Origin: Neobacillus mesonae
GTDB taxonomy: Bacteria > Bacillota > Bacilli > Bacillales > Cytobacillaceae
Direction of reading: 5' to 3'
Length of the DNA stretch: 64,000 nt
Assembly (NCBI RefSeq): GCF_001636315.1
Contig: NZ_KV440949.1
Span: forward strand, 1,203 to 65,202
This document shows, piece by piece, positions 1 to 9,950 of the stretch (its first letter is position 1; each line of letters starts with the position of its first letter). A program made the translations under genes and the position numbers. Under the pieces are notes generated by a model. That model was given only the letters and a program-made list of their open reading frames with translations, made no database searches and had not been told where the DNA came from.

Positions 1-380
<380 letters not shown>

Positions 381-474
381 TTGATTAGCTCATAAATTTT
401 ACGTTGGCTCGAATCCCTCTATATATTATAGAAGAAATTCGATGTTTATTGTTTGTTGACGTTTTTGTTTGTTT

Positions 475-489
475 AGTTTTCAAAGAACA
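475..489 (-). promoter_or_regulatory. rRNA leader boxA-like antitermination site
   Basis: On the minus strand the leader reads TGTTCTTTGAAAACT, the usual Bacillus rRNA leader boxA-type motif, about 95 bases upstream of the 16S 5' end. In other bacteria such leaders bind Nus factors; here the role is inferred from position and motif. Confidence 0.65.
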
Positions 490-619
490 AATTATTGCTT
501 GCTTAAAAAGCGACAAAGAAAATCATAACATCTTTCTTTCATTCTTACAACCATCAATTATTTCCAATTGAAAACAATTGAATTTACATTTTCTAAGTTG
601 TTTTTGAAGCGACTTTTAC

Positions 620-648
620 ATCGTAACATCTTTTATGTTGCTATGCAA
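620..648 (-). promoter_or_regulatory. Candidate sigma-A promoter of the rRNA operon
   Basis: On the minus strand TTGCAT (643-648) and TACGAT (620-625) are separated by exactly 17 bases, upstream of the boxA-like leader. This is a fair -35/-10 pair for a Bacillus rRNA promoter. Other rRNA promoters may lie nearby. The 381-814 stretch otherwise holds only leader and AT-rich promoter DNA. Confidence 0.5.
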
Positions 649-814
649 TAGAAAGTTTTTCTAAATAACAAGTATTTATTATCTGAAAACAATCATATAG
701 TATTGATCTGTTCTGAAGAGAACGATTCCCATAATACCAGCTTCATTAACAAAGTTCAATATGAAATTTTTTTAATTATTTATCCCACCCTCAATACATA
801 TCCCGTTTTGTTCA

Positions 815-1456
815 TTACTGTAAATGTTTCGGGGGCGGGATTTTGTGATCTTGATTCTGTACCTCCTGAAAAAGATCCTCTTTGGATTCGTAATCGAATT
901 GGCTATTCACTCGTGACAATAATTCATCAATATGTGCAAGCTGTGTATTACTGGGCAATAAGGTGACAATTGTTTGTTTGAATTCTTCGAAATCCTTTTT
1001 CGTCACCGGCTGAGCTTCCTCCTTCAATTCAAAGCCAATCTGGCCATTTGGTTCGAGTGTGGCCCATTTTACATCACTTATTCTTGAGATACTTTTTTGT
1101 CTTAGCCGCATTTCGAGCTGATCGACGGTTAAACGAAGCTTTTTCAAATTTTTCTCATTTAATTTTCCGTTTTCAATCACGATTTTCGCTTGGCCGGTAA
1201 GTATTTTTTCCATACGGTCTGATTTCAATTGAACGACTTCTAGTACTAAAAGAGTTCCCACCAACACCACTCCCACCATAAAGCTTGTCCATACACTTTT
1301 ACCGGCAATAGGCTGAACAAGTAATGTCCCAATAGAAATCATTATGACTGTTTCGGCTAAAGTCATCTGCGAAATGGTCTTCCGTCCTGAAATTCGTAAC
1401 AGCAGCGTCCCCGCCAGTACAATTAATACCGCTTTCCATATATAGCTCCATTCCAT
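815..1456 (-). CDS. DUF421 family membrane protein
   Basis: The protein has three N-terminal hydrophobic helices (about residues 3-75) followed by a soluble domain of roughly 140 residues. This is the layout of the DUF421 (YetF/YdfR-like) family found in many copies in Bacillus. The RISGRKTISQMT segment between helices 1 and 2 is typical of the family. Its biochemical role is not established; some relatives are linked to spore or membrane physiology. I chose the ATG at 1456, which has GGTGG seven bases upstream and begins MEWSY. An ATG at 1474 would add six polar residues and has a poorly spaced AAGGA. The charged C-terminal tail (about 40 residues) is poorly conserved in the family. Confidence 0.8.
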   Translation of the reverse strand: MEWSYIWKAVLIVLAGTLLLRISGRKTISQMTLAETVIMISIGTLLVQPIAGKSVWTSFMVGVVLVGTLLVLEVVQLKSDRMEKILTGQAKIVIENGKLNEKNLKKLRLTVDQLEMRLRQKSISRISDVKWATLEPNGQIGFELKEEAQPVTKKDFEEFKQTIVTLLPSNTQLAHIDELLSRVNSQFDYESKEDLFQEVQNQDHKIPPPKHLQ

Positions 1457-1530
1457 TGTATAACCACCATTCATTTGAAAAAGTTATCCTTACTTTTTCC
1501 TGTTATAGCAGAAATACACCATACAACAGA

Positions 1531-1582
1531 AAAAGTGCCAGGCACCTTCCAAATTTAATTCCGGTTGGTGCCTGACACTTTT
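1531..1582. repeat. Dispersed GTGCCAGGCACC hairpin, subfamily A (copy 1)
   Basis: An imperfect palindrome runs from AAAAGTGCCAGGCACC to GGTGCCTGACACTTTT with a loop of about 19 bases. It lies 20 bases past the YhfC stop and ends in a T run on both strands, so it can serve as a Rho-independent terminator. Related hairpins occur six more times in this window. Confidence 0.85.
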
Positions 1583-1602
1583 GTACGTCACACTATATTT
1601 TT

Positions 1603-2382
1603 TTAATTAGGGGAAGTGTCTGGCAGGACATTTCTTGCCCTTTTAATGTAAAGCATACAGAGTATTCCTACAACCACTAGATACGGCTCAACCATCCATA
1701 ATTTTAGGTAGCCTGTTTGGACAAAGATGAATGGGAAATCGATTACGGCATGTATCATCACTGCCAAGATAACAAAGGAAAATTTCTTTTTCACAACACC
1801 CGTCAGTACGAGAAGGCTTAACGCAATTTGAATGAACACCGCAAAGAACCGCTCGACAGTTCCTAATAAATAGTAGGAAACCCCCTGGCTTAACACCGTA
1901 TCTTTTATCGCTGTCAGCTGATCGGCCGGCATTTTCCCTGCCATTTCCGTCTCCAAGGTACCGCTATTAATCATGACGGCGAACAAAATGTTTGGCACAA
2001 TCATCATCAGCATTAATAGAATGGCTTCAATTCCGCCCCAGCCGACGCCAAAGGAGATACCGCCTTTATAGTCATGGAACTTTTTAAGCAGCCAGATAAA
2101 TAATAGGAACCGTCCAAACTCTTCAAAGATTCCTGCAGCCATTGCCCCGTATAAACCAAATAGCCATGGGTGATCGGCATAATTCGGGAAATTGACCACT
2201 ACAACAAAATGTAAAACTTTTTCTAATATCTGTGTAAAAACTATGAATCCAACTGCGCCCAGAATGAGCGGCTTTACTGCGATACCCGTTCTTTTTCGGT
2301 AAAACAAAATCAATCCAACAAAAAGCGCAAACGAAAAAATAATGGGTATAAACATTGAAACGATTGTGGCGGTGCTTACCAT
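1603..2382 (-). CDS. YhfC-family (PrsW-like) intramembrane metalloprotease
   Basis: This is a multi-pass membrane protein of about 259 residues with seven or so hydrophobic helices. It has an EEFGR motif at residues 87-91, a GGIEAIL segment and an HAVIDFPF motif near residue 210, the pattern of the YhfC/DUF2324 group within the CAAX/PrsW-type intramembrane protease superfamily. The Glu-Glu and His residues are the expected metal-site or catalytic candidates; the substrate is unknown. The ATG at 2382 is preceded by GGGGGAG and is preferred over an upstream in-frame start. A decayed second copy, including the downstream hairpin, lies at 44046-44812. Confidence 0.8.
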   Translation of the reverse strand: MVSTATIVSMFIPIIFSFALFVGLILFYRKRTGIAVKPLILGAVGFIVFTQILEKVLHFVVVVNFPNYADHPWLFGLYGAMAAGIFEEFGRFLLFIWLLKKFHDYKGGISFGVGWGGIEAILLMLMMIVPNILFAVMINSGTLETEMAGKMPADQLTAIKDTVLSQGVSYYLLGTVERFFAVFIQIALSLLVLTGVVKKKFSFVILAVMIHAVIDFPFIFVQTGYLKLWMVEPYLVVVGILCMLYIKRARNVLPDTSPN

Positions 2383-2624
2383 CCAACTCCCCCTTTTGAT
2401 GTGTTGCAATTTTATAAACAATAAAAATATTAAATCGATAATAGTTATAGGTCAATAGTCCCTTGTTAAAAAATTATTCATCTTCCAAACAATTTACACA
2501 AAAAACGGTTTTGCCCCTTGTGCTAAGTTCTTTCACCTACTTTTATCTTATTGGCAAAAGATAAAAACTTGTTTAAAACAAGAAAAAATACCAAGTAATA
2601 TTTGATATTTTTTATATACAAAAA

Positions 2625-2655
2625 AGCAGATGACCTTTTCTCTTAGTCATCTGCT
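2625..2655 (-). terminator. Rho-independent terminator after the MFS gene
   Basis: AGCAGATGAC and GTCATCTGCT form a perfect 10-bp stem, followed on the minus strand by a run of T. It ends the long catabolic operon that runs leftwards from 13290. Confidence 0.85.
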
Positions 2656-2699
2656 TTGTTTCTTTCTCATTCGACTCCCATTATACTCCGTGCCTTAAA

Positions 2700-4100
2700 C
2701 TATAATGAAATCGTTTCTGTCTCTTCAGTTAAAGCTGAAGGTTGTTCACGATGATTTTTTGGAAGCAGTAGTAAGAACAAAAATGAAACCGCGGTAAAGA
2801 TCGTTAATAATATAGCGGTACTAGAAAGTGCACCTGCAGCATTTCCACCTGCTGTGAATATAGCAAATGTAACAAGGGCAAAGGAGGCACCAACACGGGA
2901 AGCGACATTCTCAATCGTAATATAGGTGAAGGAAATGACTCCCAGACGTGAAGGAGCTGCTTTCGACACAATCACCGACTTGACGACTGGACCGACTGTT
3001 CCAATGGAGGTACCAATGAAACTCATCGCAATAAATAAATAGATAAACGAAGTATCGATTCTTGCCATAGATAACATCCCTACACCGGCAACTAACAGCC
3101 CAATACTAACTCCAATCAAACGGCGGGCAGTGAATGTAGCCATTAATCTGCCGCTAATGATATTCGCTAATGCCATTGTTAAAAAGAGTGGAAATTGTAG
3201 CAGCCCAACAATTGTAGAGGGCTTCCCTTGAACACTTTGAACAAAGAAGGTTAACACATACATGACACTGCTAAAGGACATATACAGGATCACCGCAATA
3301 GCAGATGGGACCCAAAAGGTGCGCGTCTTAGCATACTGGATATCGAGCAAAGGCTTTTTATGCCTTTTTTCAACTACTAATAATAAGAGGAACGATACGA
3401 CGGAAACCGCAAAAGCTGGAGCCCACATCCAAGAATGGACACCATAATGATTTATGAAGGTAGGAACAGTCAAAAGGCCGCCTAGTAATAAAAACACGAA
3501 GAGTACACCCAAGAAGTCAAATGAGGTGGATTTCACGCCTTTAGCATGCGGAACCCCGAACGCAAATAGCAAGATGGCTATAACGCCTAACATACTGCAA
3601 AGGAAAAAGATCGCATTCCAACCGAAACGGTCTATAAGGATACCGCTTACAATCGGTCCCGCTAAGCCGCCGATTACGGTATAGAATCCATAGATGCCCA
3701 TCATTTTCCCTTGTTGTTCCTTGGAAAAATATTTTCCTACAAAGGCTACACCAGCCGGTATGACTGCAGCTCCAGAAAAGCCTTTTAAGAAGAGGCCGAG
3801 GACCAAAACCCAAAAGGTTGTGGCGAGGGCAATGAATAGAGAGCCAATAGCAAGAAGGACAGCTCCGATCAAAATGACAATTTTTTGTCCAAAGGAATCG
3901 GACAGCCATCCCATTAATGGCTGGAATCCTGTAAGACCTAAAGCAAAACCTAATTGCATATAAACGGAATATCCGGCACCTAACTGAAAATGCTCCAGCA
4001 TCTTCGGATAGGCGGGAATATGTGTAGCCTCAGCAAAAACAACAAGTAGAATGCCCAGACATAAAATATGAAACGATTTTCTAATGACCTTTTCTTCCAT
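2700..4100 (-). CDS. MFS transporter (drug/metabolite:H+ antiporter type)
   Basis: A 466-residue hydrophobic protein with about 14 predicted membrane segments. The loop motif GWLSDSFGQK between helices 2 and 3 is the conserved MFS G-x-x-D-R/G-K type, and GGLAGPIVSGILIDRFGW in helix 5 resembles motif C of drug:H+ antiporters. The start at 4100 has AGGGGGAAAAGGA directly upstream; an earlier in-frame start lacks support. It is the last gene of the acyl-CoA operon, which suggests substrate uptake or export of a pathway intermediate. Substrate cannot be read from the sequence. Confidence 0.8.
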   Translation of the reverse strand: MEEKVIRKSFHILCLGILLVVFAEATHIPAYPKMLEHFQLGAGYSVYMQLGFALGLTGFQPLMGWLSDSFGQKIVILIGAVLLAIGSLFIALATTFWVLVLGLFLKGFSGAAVIPAGVAFVGKYFSKEQQGKMMGIYGFYTVIGGLAGPIVSGILIDRFGWNAIFFLCSMLGVIAILLFAFGVPHAKGVKSTSFDFLGVLFVFLLLGGLLTVPTFINHYGVHSWMWAPAFAVSVVSFLLLLVVEKRHKKPLLDIQYAKTRTFWVPSAIAVILYMSFSSVMYVLTFFVQSVQGKPSTIVGLLQFPLFLTMALANIISGRLMATFTARRLIGVSIGLLVAGVGMLSMARIDTSFIYLFIAMSFIGTSIGTVGPVVKSVIVSKAAPSRLGVISFTYITIENVASRVGASFALVTFAIFTAGGNAAGALSSTAILLTIFTAVSFLFLLLLPKNHREQPSALTEETETISL

Positions 4101-4181
4101 TCCTTTTCCCCCTCGTTTGTCCTCTTTAGGACCATTTCGTATTCTTTTAAAAAAGGGACAACTCAAACGTTGTCCCCGTCA

Positions 4182-5654
4182 TTATCCTTCCTCAATTACA
4201 CAGGTTTTTTCTTGTGTGTTCTCTAAGATAGAATCCCTGCCAAAGCCGCTTTCCTTTACACCGCCAAACGGCAATTCAGGGCCGACCCGGCGATACGTAT
4301 TCACCCATACATTTCCAGATTGCAGATTTTTTATCATTCGCTGGGCACAGGCCAAATTCGTTGTCCAAACACCGGCTCCAAGACCAAAGCTTGTATCATT
4401 CGCGATTTCCAATGCTTCCTCCTCAGTATCGAATGACATGACTGTCGCAACGGGGCCAAATATCTCCTCTTGGCAAATCCGAAGGGAATTCCGCTGAACC
4501 TGAATCAAGGTCGGCTCCACCCAATAACCGTTAGAAAATCTAGCATCCTTTACTGAAAGCGCCTCTTCACCAGAACGACCGCCGGTGAGGATGGTTCCCC
4601 CTTCATGTACACCTATTTCAATAAAATTCCGTACTTTGTTATATTGAACTTCATTCGCGATGGGACCCATGGTGGTAGATGGATCCAGTGGATCTCCAAG
4701 CCTTAGGTCCTCTTTCATTTTTTCTTTCATTAACGAAATCATTTCTTCAAAAATGGGCCGTTGAATGAGGATCCTTGAACCGCCTACACAAATTTGGCCG
4801 GCATTCCCAGTAAAAATCCCATTGGTGGTTACTCCTTCCACCGCTTTTTCAAGGTTTGCGTCCGCAAAAACAATGTTTGGGGACTTGCCGCCTAACTCAA
4901 ACGTAAGCGGTTTTGGTGCCTGTGCTGTAGAACGGACGATTGCCTTTGCGGTGTTCCCAGATCCAGTTAATGTAACCCGGTTTACCTCCCTGTGGCTTAC
5001 CAGAGCTTCTCCCACTTCCCTATCACCGGAGACGACATTTACAATTCCCGGAGGAAGAATGGTATTCAATAGTTCCCCGTATCGTAAGCTGGAAACAGAA
5101 GCAAATTCCGATGGTTTGATAATCACCGCATTACCTGCTGCAAGTGCATAAGCCGCTTTGATCGTAAAGGTAAAGAGCGGTGCGTTCCATGGCAGAATTC
5201 CGACAACCACCCCTAAAGGTTCACGCAATGTATATCCGAAGCTGGTGGGACTTAGTTGGATCGTTTCTCCCCTGCTTGCTACAGATGCAGCTCCTGCCGC
5301 ATCATACCAAATACTTGTCAAAGTAGGGATTAACCCGTAACTCGTTTCACGGATTACCCAGCCACAATCGTTCGTCTCTAGCATGGCTAACTCTTCTCCA
5401 TGCTGGGCAATAAGATCGCCTATTTGTCTTAAAAAAGCGGCCCGTTCCATTGCCGAATACCTGGCCCACTTAGGAAAGGCCTGTTTCGCTGCAGCAACTG
5501 CGTTTTCAGCATCCTCTGCCGTACTGCCAGGAACCCTTGCCCAGACCTCCCCATTTGCCGGATTGATACTATCTATTCTTCTTCCGGACGAGGCAGGTAC
5601 GAGTTCTCCATTCAAAACATTATGAAACTCACGAATCGAACTAACCGTTTCCAA
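4182..5654 (-). CDS. NAD(P)+-dependent aldehyde dehydrogenase
   Basis: This is a full-length (490 aa) ALDH-superfamily enzyme that oxidises an aldehyde to the acid. It shows PWNAP (Asn156), the KPSE cofactor loop near 180, ELGGKSPN with the general base Glu253, and the nucleophile Cys289 in GQICVGG. The EEIFGPV motif follows near residue 395. Translation probably starts at a UUG at 5654, with GGAGGG seven bases upstream. Its place after two acyl-CoA dehydrogenase genes suggests it handles an aldehyde released during side-chain cleavage, possibly by the thiolase-like/DUF35 pair. This is inference. Confidence 0.9.
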   Translation of the reverse strand: METVSSIREFHNVLNGELVPASSGRRIDSINPANGEVWARVPGSTAEDAENAVAAAKQAFPKWARYSAMERAAFLRQIGDLIAQHGEELAMLETNDCGWVIRETSYGLIPTLTSIWYDAAGAASVASRGETIQLSPTSFGYTLREPLGVVVGILPWNAPLFTFTIKAAYALAAGNAVIIKPSEFASVSSLRYGELLNTILPPGIVNVVSGDREVGEALVSHREVNRVTLTGSGNTAKAIVRSTAQAPKPLTFELGGKSPNIVFADANLEKAVEGVTTNGIFTGNAGQICVGGSRILIQRPIFEEMISLMKEKMKEDLRLGDPLDPSTTMGPIANEVQYNKVRNFIEIGVHEGGTILTGGRSGEEALSVKDARFSNGYWVEPTLIQVQRNSLRICQEEIFGPVATVMSFDTEEEALEIANDTSFGLGAGVWTTNLACAQRMIKNLQSGNVWVNTYRRVGPELPFGGVKESGFGRDSILENTQEKTCVIEEG

Positions 5655-5699
5655 TCGTTTCCCTCCTTATCGTACAGCTAGAAGCAGGGGCCTTTTCCT

Positions 5700-6833
5700 T
5701 TACCAGCCCAAACCCGCCGCTGCTTTTTCATAATAATCATGACTGCTTCCAAGGTAGTTTTCATAAAAACGGGCGCGTTTGACAAACAGGTGACAGTCCA
5801 ATTCCTCTGTGAACCCAATCCCGCCATGAATTTGGACATTATGACCGGCAGCTCTGTTAAAAGCTTCAGCAGCGAACAGACGGGCAGAGTAAATAGCCTG
5901 CACCCGGTCATCTGCCCCTGTCTCTAGTGCCCAATTGGCATAGTAGGCAAGGGATCTAGCTGTCTCAAGATCTACTTTCATATCCGCAATCCGGTGTTTT
6001 ATCGCCTGAAACCTGCCAATCGGCTGGCCAAACTGGACCCGAATTTTTGCATATTCCGCTGCCATTTCGACGATTTTATCCATCCCGCCAACCATGATGG
6101 AGGCAAGTGCCGCATTTACTGAGAGCAATCCTTCCTCTAGCACCTCCCAGCCCTGATGCAATGGACCTAATAACTGCCCTTTTTCAATTCTCACATCCTT
6201 CAAGGTTAGTTCCGCCAAATGCCTAGATTCATCGATATTCTTTTGGCTCCGCAACTGGGTTTGTTCGGATAAATCAAGGATGACGAGAGAAATTCCGGTT
6301 TCCCCCTCTTCCTCGCCAGTCCGAACAGGTACGATCAAGCTGCTGGCCAATCTTGCGTCTGGAACTAATGATTTCGTACCATTTAAAAGAATGTCTTCGC
6401 CTTCTATCGTGGCCGTCATATGAATATCCGAAGGTTTGTAGCTCCCTCCAGGCTCCAGCCAGGCAATAGAGAAGGTTTGCGTTCCTTCAGCAATCCCAGG
6501 AAGATATTTTTGTTTCTGTTCTTCTGTTCCAAACTTTTCAAGAATAGGCACCGCAAAGGCATTGGTTTCAACAAACAATCCAGGCAGGACATTGCGGCCC
6601 ATTTCTTCGAGGACCGGAACAAGATCCAATGCCCCCAGTCCCATTCCCCCATACTCTTCTGGAACAGTAATAGCCGTACAGCCTAATTCGACTAAACCTG
6701 AAAAAATAGATTGATAGTGCTCTGTATCACCCTTTATAAAATCGCGGGCAATTTTCGTTTCACCCTTGTCGGCTAAATATTTCCGCACGTAATTTCCAAA
6801 CATTACTTGCTCTTCACTTAATGAAAAGTCCAT
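5700..6833 (-). CDS. Acyl-CoA dehydrogenase, probable non-catalytic partner subunit
   Basis: A 377-residue flavoprotein of the acyl-CoA dehydrogenase fold. It has the N-terminal helical domain with PEEYGGMGLG (59-67), the flavin-side RVQFGQPIGRFQAIKH segment (265-280) and the IHGGIGFTEE segment (335-344). Both usual positions of the catalytic Glu appear to lack it: there is no ER on helix G and no Glu in the C-terminal GGTS-type loop. In actinobacterial ChsE-type enzymes two unlike subunits form one active site per pair. The larger dehydrogenase lies directly upstream with a 22-bp gap, which fits such a heteromer. ATG follows GGAGGTGACAAGGA. Confidence 0.85.
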   Translation of the reverse strand: MDFSLSEEQVMFGNYVRKYLADKGETKIARDFIKGDTEHYQSIFSGLVELGCTAITVPEEYGGMGLGALDLVPVLEEMGRNVLPGLFVETNAFAVPILEKFGTEEQKQKYLPGIAEGTQTFSIAWLEPGGSYKPSDIHMTATIEGEDILLNGTKSLVPDARLASSLIVPVRTGEEEGETGISLVILDLSEQTQLRSQKNIDESRHLAELTLKDVRIEKGQLLGPLHQGWEVLEEGLLSVNAALASIMVGGMDKIVEMAAEYAKIRVQFGQPIGRFQAIKHRIADMKVDLETARSLAYYANWALETGADDRVQAIYSARLFAAEAFNRAAGHNVQIHGGIGFTEELDCHLFVKRARFYENYLGSSHDYYEKAAAGLGW

Positions 6834-6855
6834 TCCTTGTCACCTCCACTTTTTT

Positions 6856-8052
6856 CTATCGTCCCATATCTTTTGGCAGCCCCAGAATTCGTTCTGCGAT
6901 TGTATTCCGCTGAACCTCACTCGTTCCCCCGCCAATGGTCATTCCGAATGAATACAAATAGTTTTCCTGCCAATACGAATCACCATAAATGGCATCCTCT
7001 TGCCACAAAAGTCCTCGGTGTCCTTGAATGGAAATCGACTGGGCGAACAAATCCTTTGTCAATTCGCTGACAATCAATTTATCCATAGAGCCCTCTGCCC
7101 CGGGCTGGCCGTTTTTCAACGTTTTTGTTAAGTTGCGATAATAATTTAAGAGAGACCCGCGAGTCCGTGCATAAAGATCGACCATTGTTTTGCGGACAAA
7201 TGGCTGTTTTAGTAAAGGACGCCCCTCTTCCTGTAGTTCTTTTGTTAACACAACTAAATCGGCAAATTGCTGCTCAAGAGTAAATACTTGCCCGCCAATC
7301 CCCGTCCGTTCGTGCATCAATAAGGCAATCATTACCCTCCAGCCCTCATCGACTTCCCCGACAATATCAGCATCATAGGCAATGGCATCCGTTAAATACA
7401 CTTCATTAAAATCATGTTTGCCATCCATCTGAATAATCGGCCGTGTCTCCACGCCAGGCTGTTTCATATCTAAAAGAAAAACGGTGATTCCTTTATGCTT
7501 CTTCTCTCCTTTGCTTGTTCGAGCCAGCAGGAAACAGCGGTCAGCCAGATGCCCAAAACTCGTCCAGACCTTCTGGCCGTTAATCACCCATTTGTCTCCC
7601 TCTTTGATGGCCGTGGTCTGAATCGCTGTAAGATCAGAGCCTGCATTCGGTTCTGAGTAACCCTGACACCATACCTCTTCACCTGTTAAGATTTTGTGAA
7701 TATATGCATCCTTTTGGGCTTCCGTTCCGATTTGCATAAGCGTTGGGGCGACCATATGAATCCCTACATAATTAACAAGCGGCGGAGCCTTTACCCGTAC
7801 CATTTCCTGCTGATAGATAATCTCTTCCATTAATGTGGCGTTCCTGCCGCCATATTTTTCCGGCCAAGCAATTGCTGCCCAGCCGCCTTCATATAATTCC
7901 CTTTGCCAGTTTCTTAGGAAAGCAGAATACTCATTCAAATCCTCCGGCAGCTGTCGATTTCCTTCCAGCCACCCAGCCGGCAAATGGGCTTCGAGCCATG
8001 TTCGAAGTTCCTCGCGAAAGGCCTCTTCTTTTTTTGTAAAAGAAAAATCCAT
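6856..8052 (-). CDS. Acyl-CoA dehydrogenase, probable catalytic subunit
   Basis: A 398-residue acyl-CoA dehydrogenase. It shows WPEKYGGRNA (63-72), the flavin-binding GYSEPNAGSDL segment (131-141) and VINGQKVWTS (156-165). The C-terminal GGGTSEVQRN loop is where medium-chain enzymes carry their catalytic Glu; here that site is Gly. A Glu at 248 (MHERTG, helix G) is the likely base, as in LCAD-, IVD- and ChsE-type enzymes. It would make an alpha,beta-enoyl-CoA from the pathway acyl-CoA. Paired with the 377-residue subunit downstream. Strong AAGGAGG site before ATG. Confidence 0.88.
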   Translation of the reverse strand: MDFSFTKKEEAFREELRTWLEAHLPAGWLEGNRQLPEDLNEYSAFLRNWQRELYEGGWAAIAWPEKYGGRNATLMEEIIYQQEMVRVKAPPLVNYVGIHMVAPTLMQIGTEAQKDAYIHKILTGEEVWCQGYSEPNAGSDLTAIQTTAIKEGDKWVINGQKVWTSFGHLADRCFLLARTSKGEKKHKGITVFLLDMKQPGVETRPIIQMDGKHDFNEVYLTDAIAYDADIVGEVDEGWRVMIALLMHERTGIGGQVFTLEQQFADLVVLTKELQEEGRPLLKQPFVRKTMVDLYARTRGSLLNYYRNLTKTLKNGQPGAEGSMDKLIVSELTKDLFAQSISIQGHRGLLWQEDAIYGDSYWQENYLYSFGMTIGGGTSEVQRNTIAERILGLPKDMGR

Positions 8053-8071
8053 TTTCCTTCCTCCTTTGTAG

Positions 8072-8491
8072 TTACGATACAGGGATCCATTGTGGCAGAG
8101 ACCGTTCTTCGGTGATTTTCTGCCAGGTCATCTTTACCGGCATGCCGATTTTGACATCCTCCGGGGCACAGTCTAATATATTGCCAATAATTCGTACGGT
8201 TGGAGTCTTTTCAAGCTCCACAATAGCAATCGTAAGCGGCAGGTCATCCTGAAACCCTGGAAGAAATGGACGGTATGAAGTGACATACGAGTAAACCGTT
8301 CCGTTTATCTCACTGCCAAGGTTTTGCCAGCTTATCTCAGTGCTGCCGCATTTGGCACAGGCCGGGCCAGGTGGATGTGAATAGCTCTGACAACTTTCAC
8401 ATTTTTGGATGACGAGTTCATGACGATCCGCCGCGTCCCAATATGGCTGATTATCCTGCGTTTTTAATGGTATTGGTTTTTGATATCCCAT
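8072..8491 (-). CDS. DUF35 Zn-ribbon/OB-fold acyl-CoA-binding protein
   Basis: A 139-residue protein with the two-part DUF35 layout. An N-terminal rubredoxin-like Zn ribbon has four cysteines in the order CESC and CAKC (about residues 30-51), followed by an OB-fold that binds acyl-CoA. In steroid side-chain degradation a DUF35 domain partners an Ltp2-type thiolase-like aldolase. Here the thiolase-like gene ends 11 bases upstream, so the two are almost surely co-translated partners. The ATG at 8491 has AGGAGG in front. In Mycobacterium this domain is fused to a MaoC domain (ChsH2); here it stands alone. Confidence 0.85.
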   Translation of the reverse strand: MGYQKPIPLKTQDNQPYWDAADRHELVIQKCESCQSYSHPPGPACAKCGSTEISWQNLGSEINGTVYSYVTSYRPFLPGFQDDLPLTIAIVELEKTPTVRIIGNILDCAPEDVKIGMPVKMTWQKITEERSLPQWIPVS

Positions 8492-8502
8492 CGATTTCCC
8501 TC

Positions 8503-9666
8503 CTAGTTTCGTAGAATCATAGCTCCTGCAATATCCGGGCCCGCCCAGCCGGTACACAGCCCAATTTCACAATTTTCTACTTGACGGTTTGTCCCTTTAT
8601 AGTCATGACGGATTTGACGGACAATTTCGAGTACATTATTCATCCCGTGCGTATACCCTTCTGACAACATTCCGCCGGCCGTATTGCTCGGCAGTTTTCC
8701 GCCCATCCGCAGGTTTCCTTGGGCAACGAAGTCCCCAACTTCACCACGCGGGGCAATCCCGTATGCCTCCAGCTGCCGTAACACAACCCAAGAATAACAA
8801 TCATAAATAGATGCAACGTGCAGATCCGACGGCTTTACACCAGCTTTCTTATAGACATCAGCCGCAACATAGTCAGAGGCAACCTCCGATAAATCGCTCC
8901 AATAATGGGAATGTGACACACACTGTCTAGCGGCAATCCCCATAATATACACCGGCCTTGATTTACAATCCTTTGCCCGCTCAGCAGACGTCACAATTAT
9001 GGCATTGGCTTCGTCAGACTCTAAGCAAAAATCATGTTTATTAAATGGGGTACTTAGTGCAGGTGTTTGTAAGTATTCCTCCATCGTTAATGGTTTCCCG
9101 TAAAAATAGGCCTTTGGATTTCGTTGAGCATGCTCATAAAAACTGACACACACATGTCCTAAATGTTCTTTCGTCAGCCCTGTTTCATGCATATGACGAG
9201 TGGCAAATAACCCAAACCATTGTCCAGGACCACCAGCACCATAGGGTATAATAAAGCTGCCGCCGTCAATAGCGGATTGAAGCATATTGACATCCCAGCC
9301 GCCGCCGCCCATTCTGACTCCAGAACGACCATTCATGGAACGGTAGATGAGAACGGTTTGAACCTGCCCTGTTTCAATGAGCCCAATGGCATCCGCAATC
9401 AGCATCTCTGTACTGCTTCCGCCGCCCATAATATCCTTCACATATTTAGGACGAACTCCCAAATAGGTGGCCAATTGATGAGAAGTACACGAGTCATTCT
9501 CACTGTAGCTCATAAATCCGTCGATATCCTTTGCTTCTAGCCCGGCATCTTGAATCGCGGCCCTTGCTGCATCCAATGCCAGGTGCAACGGCGTGGTCCC
9601 GGAATTCTTGGACCTCACGCTTTCTCCTACACCAACAATGGCGTAGCGATCTTTAATGGTAGCCAT
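8503..9666 (-). CDS. Thiolase-like acyl-CoA lyase (Ltp2/SCP-x type)
   Basis: A 387-residue thiolase-superfamily protein of the lipid-transfer (SCP-x/Ltp) branch. The usual N-terminal nucleophilic Cys is replaced by Ser in MGGGSSTEM (around residue 80). The later SNTAGGMLSEGYTHGMN segment keeps the thiolase His, and ESDEANAIIV is a typical core strand. Loss of the Cys while keeping the fold is what is known for Ltp2, a retro-aldolase that cleaves a beta-hydroxyacyl-CoA side chain with its DUF35 partner. I infer that activity here. ATG with AAAAGGAG upstream. A 284-bp spacer with a repeat array separates it from the MaoC gene. Confidence 0.82.
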   Translation of the reverse strand: MATIKDRYAIVGVGESVRSKNSGTTPLHLALDAARAAIQDAGLEAKDIDGFMSYSENDSCTSHQLATYLGVRPKYVKDIMGGGSSTEMLIADAIGLIETGQVQTVLIYRSMNGRSGVRMGGGGWDVNMLQSAIDGGSFIIPYGAGGPGQWFGLFATRHMHETGLTKEHLGHVCVSFYEHAQRNPKAYFYGKPLTMEEYLQTPALSTPFNKHDFCLESDEANAIIVTSAERAKDCKSRPVYIMGIAARQCVSHSHYWSDLSEVASDYVAADVYKKAGVKPSDLHVASIYDCYSWVVLRQLEAYGIAPRGEVGDFVAQGNLRMGGKLPSNTAGGMLSEGYTHGMNNVLEIVRQIRHDYKGTNRQVENCEIGLCTGWAGPDIAGAMILRN

Positions 9667-9791
9667 ACAAACACTCCTTTTCCTTTTAACGCTCTATAAA
9701 TGAGATCTGTTGATGGGTGGAACTCACTAACTGCTTTTACCAAATCATTATTTTAAAAAAGCCCTTTTCTAAAAAATTGCGGCTTTCTTGA

Positions 9792-9888
9792 TTCGCTAAT
9801 AGAACCTCCTATTTCGCTAATAAAATCCAAAATTTCGCTAATAGAACCTTTAAAATCGCTAATAGGATGCTGAAATTCGCTAATAGAA
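9792..9888 (+). repeat. Array of five 21-bp-phased TTCGCTAATAGAA repeats
   Basis: The core TTCGCTAATA(G/A)(A/G)A begins at 9792, 9813, 9834, 9855 and 9876, an exact 21-bp period. The fourth unit has ATCGC for TTCGC. The spacers between cores vary in sequence while their length does not. It sits in the 284-bp gap between two operon genes; nothing else recognisable is in that gap. Confidence 0.9.
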
Positions 9889-9950
9889 CACAGAAATCCA
9901 TTCATGCAGTGTGAATTTTTACTGAAATCAAGTCTTTTTGGGTTGAATGT

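Noticed and set aside
703..966. Open frame of 87 codons on the plus strand
   Set aside because: It overlaps the 3' end of the DUF421 gene on the other strand and has no ribosome site or recognisable protein features.
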